Source: Pseudomonadota bacterium
GTDB taxonomy: Bacteria; Pseudomonadota; Alphaproteobacteria; Rhizobiales; Hyphomicrobiaceae
Direction of reading: 5' to 3'
DNA: 7,387 nucleotides
NCBI GenBank assembly: GCA_021816505.1
Contig: JAKAXS010000126.1
Coordinates: 1-7,387, forward strand
Each line of letters begins with the position of its first letter. Position 1 is the stretch's first letter. This document shows positions 5,963 through 7,387 of the stretch, piece by piece. Position numbers and translations under genes: made by a program. The notes under the pieces were generated by a model that did no database searches, was not told the DNA's origin, and worked only from the letters and a program-made list of their open reading frames with translations.

Positions 5963-6326
5963 ACGACGATGAACGTCACGTCGGCAGCCGAACGCGGCAG
6001 GCCTGTGGCCGAAGCACGGTACCGTCGCCGCCCGCTCGATTGATGGTTGTCGGAGCTCGATTCCACGGCCGCCAGTCAGGCACGCCAATGACCGTGCTCT
6101 CTCAGCATTGCTACGAGCCTGCCGGAGTTGGCGCACCGCTCAGAACTTCACGTTGAGACCGGCGCGACGCAACTGCTCGCTCAATGCGGAAACGCGCGGC
6201 AGAGGCTATGTGGCTGTTGAGGGAACACAGCTGCGCGTAGGGCATCAACTCGCGTTGCAGTAGGATACCCGGCGAGCCGCCGTTCTGCCACCATAAGCAG
6301 TTAGCTTTCCCGCCCATCTGATGAGG
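5963..6326. other. Low-content stretch with gene fragments
   Basis: No intact gene is convincing here. A possible plus-strand fragment (ATG 5969 to TGA 6043, 24 residues, beginning MNVTSAAERGRPVAEARY) has good codon use but is too short to name, and may be the tail of the preceding pseudogene after a further frame change. The right half holds the minus-strand remnant listed separately. No tRNA, CRISPR or insertion-sequence ends were recognised by eye. Confidence 0.35.
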
Positions 6327-6329
6327 CAT
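6140..6329 (-). pseudogene. Minus-strand gene remnant with a frameshift
   Basis: Reading leftward from 6329, one frame gives CLWWQNGGSPGILLQREL and then MPYAQLCSLNSHIASA with GC-rich third positions. Near 6194-6203 the protein-like reading moves to another frame, RVSALSEQLRRAGLNVKF, and ends at a TGA (6142-6140). The second part reads like a natural C-terminus. The likeliest story is a single-base insertion or deletion in a GC-rich run in a gene whose 5' part is missing. Family unknown. The unshifted frame instead continues to a stop at 6111, so a real 72-residue protein cannot be excluded; it would overlap the ribosome binding site of the next plus-strand gene. Confidence 0.3.
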
Positions 6330-6331
6330 GC

Positions 6332-6838
6332 ATGAAGTATTTGGTACGATTGGTTCGCCCCCGCTTTGAAACACAACTAGCTGTCGTGGAGGCCGTTGAT
6401 GAGGAGGACGCTCACGTCCAAGCAATGACTCAGAGCTTCTCTAGGGAAGGTGACTGGCGGCTCGTAGACTATTCATCCATCGACTACCGCTGCCATGTCG
6501 AGGAGTGTGTGAGCGACGAAGACGTTCAGCTTGACGAAACGACAACTAGTGAGGCCCACCGTCGCCTGTCGTCGACAGCATCGCCCGATAATAATAAATA
6601 CTTGCTCATGCAGGCCAACGTCGGCACCGGCAATGGAGAAATCGTGCTGCAGCCTTGGTTCGTTCAAGAAGACAATCTCATGGCGCACGACCTTTGTAGT
6701 GACTGGTCTTCGGACATCGAATGCCTGCCGGCTGGCGAACCCCTGGACGACATTGACATCGAGGGAACACCGAACGCGACTAATCGAATGCTGGCAGCCG
6801 CTCTAGACAAGCGGCTGAAGCCGAGCAAGGGGGGCTGA
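6332..6838 (+). CDS. Hypothetical acidic protein, 168 residues
   Basis: Family not firmly recognised. ATG 6332 follows GAGG (6323-6326) by 5 bases. The N-terminal 35 residues (MKYLVRLVRPRFETQLAVVEAVDEED) resemble the opening of short rhizobial accessory proteins that I recall as common but uncharacterised. The remainder is strongly acidic, with many D/E runs (VSDEDVQLDE, PLDDIDIEG), a few Cys and no membrane segment, so it is probably soluble and cytoplasmic. There is a tryptophan-containing QPWFVQEDN segment near residue 109 and a basic tail (KRLKPSKGG). Third-position GC is lower than in the nitrate operon, consistent with acquired DNA. It converges with the next gene (31 bases apart). No function is proposed. 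Confidence 0.75.
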   Translation: MKYLVRLVRPRFETQLAVVEAVDEEDAHVQAMTQSFSREGDWRLVDYSSIDYRCHVEECVSDEDVQLDETTTSEAHRRLSSTASPDNNKYLLMQANVGTGNGEIVLQPWFVQEDNLMAHDLCSDWSSDIECLPAGEPLDDIDIEGTPNATNRMLAAALDKRLKPSKGG

Positions 6839-6869
6839 CGCTCCTGCCGCCAGCCTCTCCCGCGCAATT

Positions 6870-7319
6870 TCAGCTTAACTTGCGGACAACTCCAATCGCT
6901 CCGTCGATCAAGCTCAAATAAAGATGGGCCTGTATATTATCTCTATCTGACAGAACAAATTCTAGCAGCTCGCCGCGGAGATATTGTAGCGATGCAACCG
7001 CGCCCGCTGGACTCTGGGCCTGCGTTCTAGTTAGCGCTTCGTCAATCGCCACACACCGAGCGTAGTGTGGATCATCATCGTAGCCCGGTCCTGCTTCAAA
7101 AGCTGCCATTTCAGCAGCGTGTTCGGATAGCAGAGCGACGACTGGATCAACTACACGCGATGGGAATGCCGTGTTAGATGAGGAATTAGCCTGACGCATG
7201 GGGTCCATCCTTGCTTGGGTTAGGGCCTCGCTTGGTGCTTCAACACCACGTGGGGCCCGTTTCGATTTCGCTACTTTGGCGCAAACCGAATCAGATGTAA
7301 ATAGATTGTTTCCTGTCAT
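6870..7319 (-). CDS. Hypothetical protein, 149 residues, small rhizobial accessory-region type
   Basis: Function unknown. The first 50 or so residues are polar and probably disordered. From about residue 56 (RVVDPVVALLSEHAAEMAAFEAG) the protein is mostly helical, with GYDDDPHYARCVAIDEAL, then SPAGAVASLQYLRGEL and a final LYLSLIDGAIGVVRKL. The middle pattern of two helices and a T/S-x-A-G-x-x-x-x-L segment recalls small proteins often seen in rhizobial prophage or island DNA, but I cannot name a family. The start is ATG 7319; its Shine-Dalgarno is poor (GGAG 13 bases away), and M38 or M41 could be the true start since the disordered part would then be absent. It is divergent from the partial toxin gene, with 20 bases between start codons. 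The gene is markedly less GC-rich than the nitrate operon, suggesting transfer. Confidence 0.7.
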   Translation of the reverse strand: MTGNNLFTSDSVCAKVAKSKRAPRGVEAPSEALTQARMDPMRQANSSSNTAFPSRVVDPVVALLSEHAAEMAAFEAGPGYDDDPHYARCVAIDEALTRTQAQSPAGAVASLQYLRGELLEFVLSDRDNIQAHLYLSLIDGAIGVVRKLS

Positions 7320-7334
7320 CGGTTGGGTTACACT
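7306..7334 (+). promoter_or_regulatory. Candidate promoter of the partial toxin gene
   Basis: TTGTTT (7306-7311) and TACACT (7329-7334) are 17 bases apart, with 3/6 and 4/6 matches to sigma-70 consensus. Transcription would start at about 7341, essentially at ATG 7340, so the message would be leaderless or nearly so. Weak evidence. Confidence 0.3.
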
Positions 7335-7339
7335 CCGGA

Positions 7340-7387
7340 ATGATCAAATCCTTCATCGACAAGGGGCTTACCGAACTATTCTCAACG
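7340..7387 (+). CDS. higB: HigB/RelE-type toxin, N-terminal 16 codons (gene continues outside window)
   Basis: Partial: ATG 7340 to the window edge gives MIKSFIDKGLTELFST. This matches the conserved opening of HigB-type toxins of the RelE/ParE superfamily (MIKSF, then a K/G-L-x-x-L/F-F pattern). Those proteins are about 90 residues, cleave mRNA on the ribosome, and are followed by a HigA antitoxin of XRE type. Only 16 residues are visible, so the catalytic residues and the antitoxin cannot be checked. A good upstream Shine-Dalgarno is lacking (only GGA right before ATG), and a possible -10 box six bases before it suggests a near-leaderless message. A toxin-antitoxin module is common in accessory regions such as this. 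Identification rests on family memory of the N-terminus. Confidence 0.7.
   Translation, partial: MIKSFIDKGLTELFST

Noticed and set aside
6833..6855. GGCTG/CAGCC arms between the two convergent hypothetical genes, considered as a bidirectional terminator.
   Set aside because: The stem is only 5 bases with a 13-base loop and has no T-run on either side.

Overview
The window looks like a high-GC alphaproteobacterial chromosome, most likely Hyphomicrobiales (a Bradyrhizobium-like or Hyphomicrobium-like relative). The evidence is the GC-ending codon use, the nirB-nirD-nasA gene order, and several small proteins of types common in rhizobial accessory regions. The taxon is inferred from sequence style, not from a search.

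Bases 1-3425 are ordinary core metabolism: the tail of a plus-strand assimilatory nitrate/nitrite operon. It holds the C-terminal 140 residues of NirB (siroheme/[4Fe-4S] nitrite reductase large subunit), complete NirD (Rieske-type small subunit) and complete NasA (molybdopterin nitrate reductase with a C-terminal BFD-type [2Fe-2S] domain). NasA reduces nitrate to nitrite and NirBD reduces nitrite to ammonium in the cytoplasm. The genes are 5-10 bases apart and almost certainly co-transcribed.

After nasA the character changes. Bases 3426-3595 hold no gene but contain a hairpin resembling dispersed repeats of this lineage. Then come, on the minus strand, a small lipoprotein (3596-3997) and an XRE/HTH regulator (4110-4379). 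Divergent from the regulator is a tyrosine recombinase (4499-5674) with a complete catalytic set. The 119-base gap between regulator and integrase holds overlapping divergent promoters and several short palindromes, the best of which lies across both promoters. This is the layout of a small integrative element whose integrase is controlled by its own repressor, though no second end or attachment repeat was identified.

Downstream of the integrase, 5589-6329 is decayed coding DNA: a plus-strand pseudogene with an in-frame stop and frame changes, then a minus-strand remnant. Two small intact hypothetical genes follow, convergent with each other: a plus-strand acidic protein (6332-6838) and a minus-strand protein (6870-7319). 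Twenty bases from the latter, reading out of the window, is the first 16 codons of what looks like a HigB/RelE-type toxin, so a higBA toxin-antitoxin module probably continues past the edge. Overall: a conserved nitrogen-assimilation operon abutting an accessory region of mobile-element origin. No clearly new multi-gene system is visible; the most testable item is the regulator/integrase switch.
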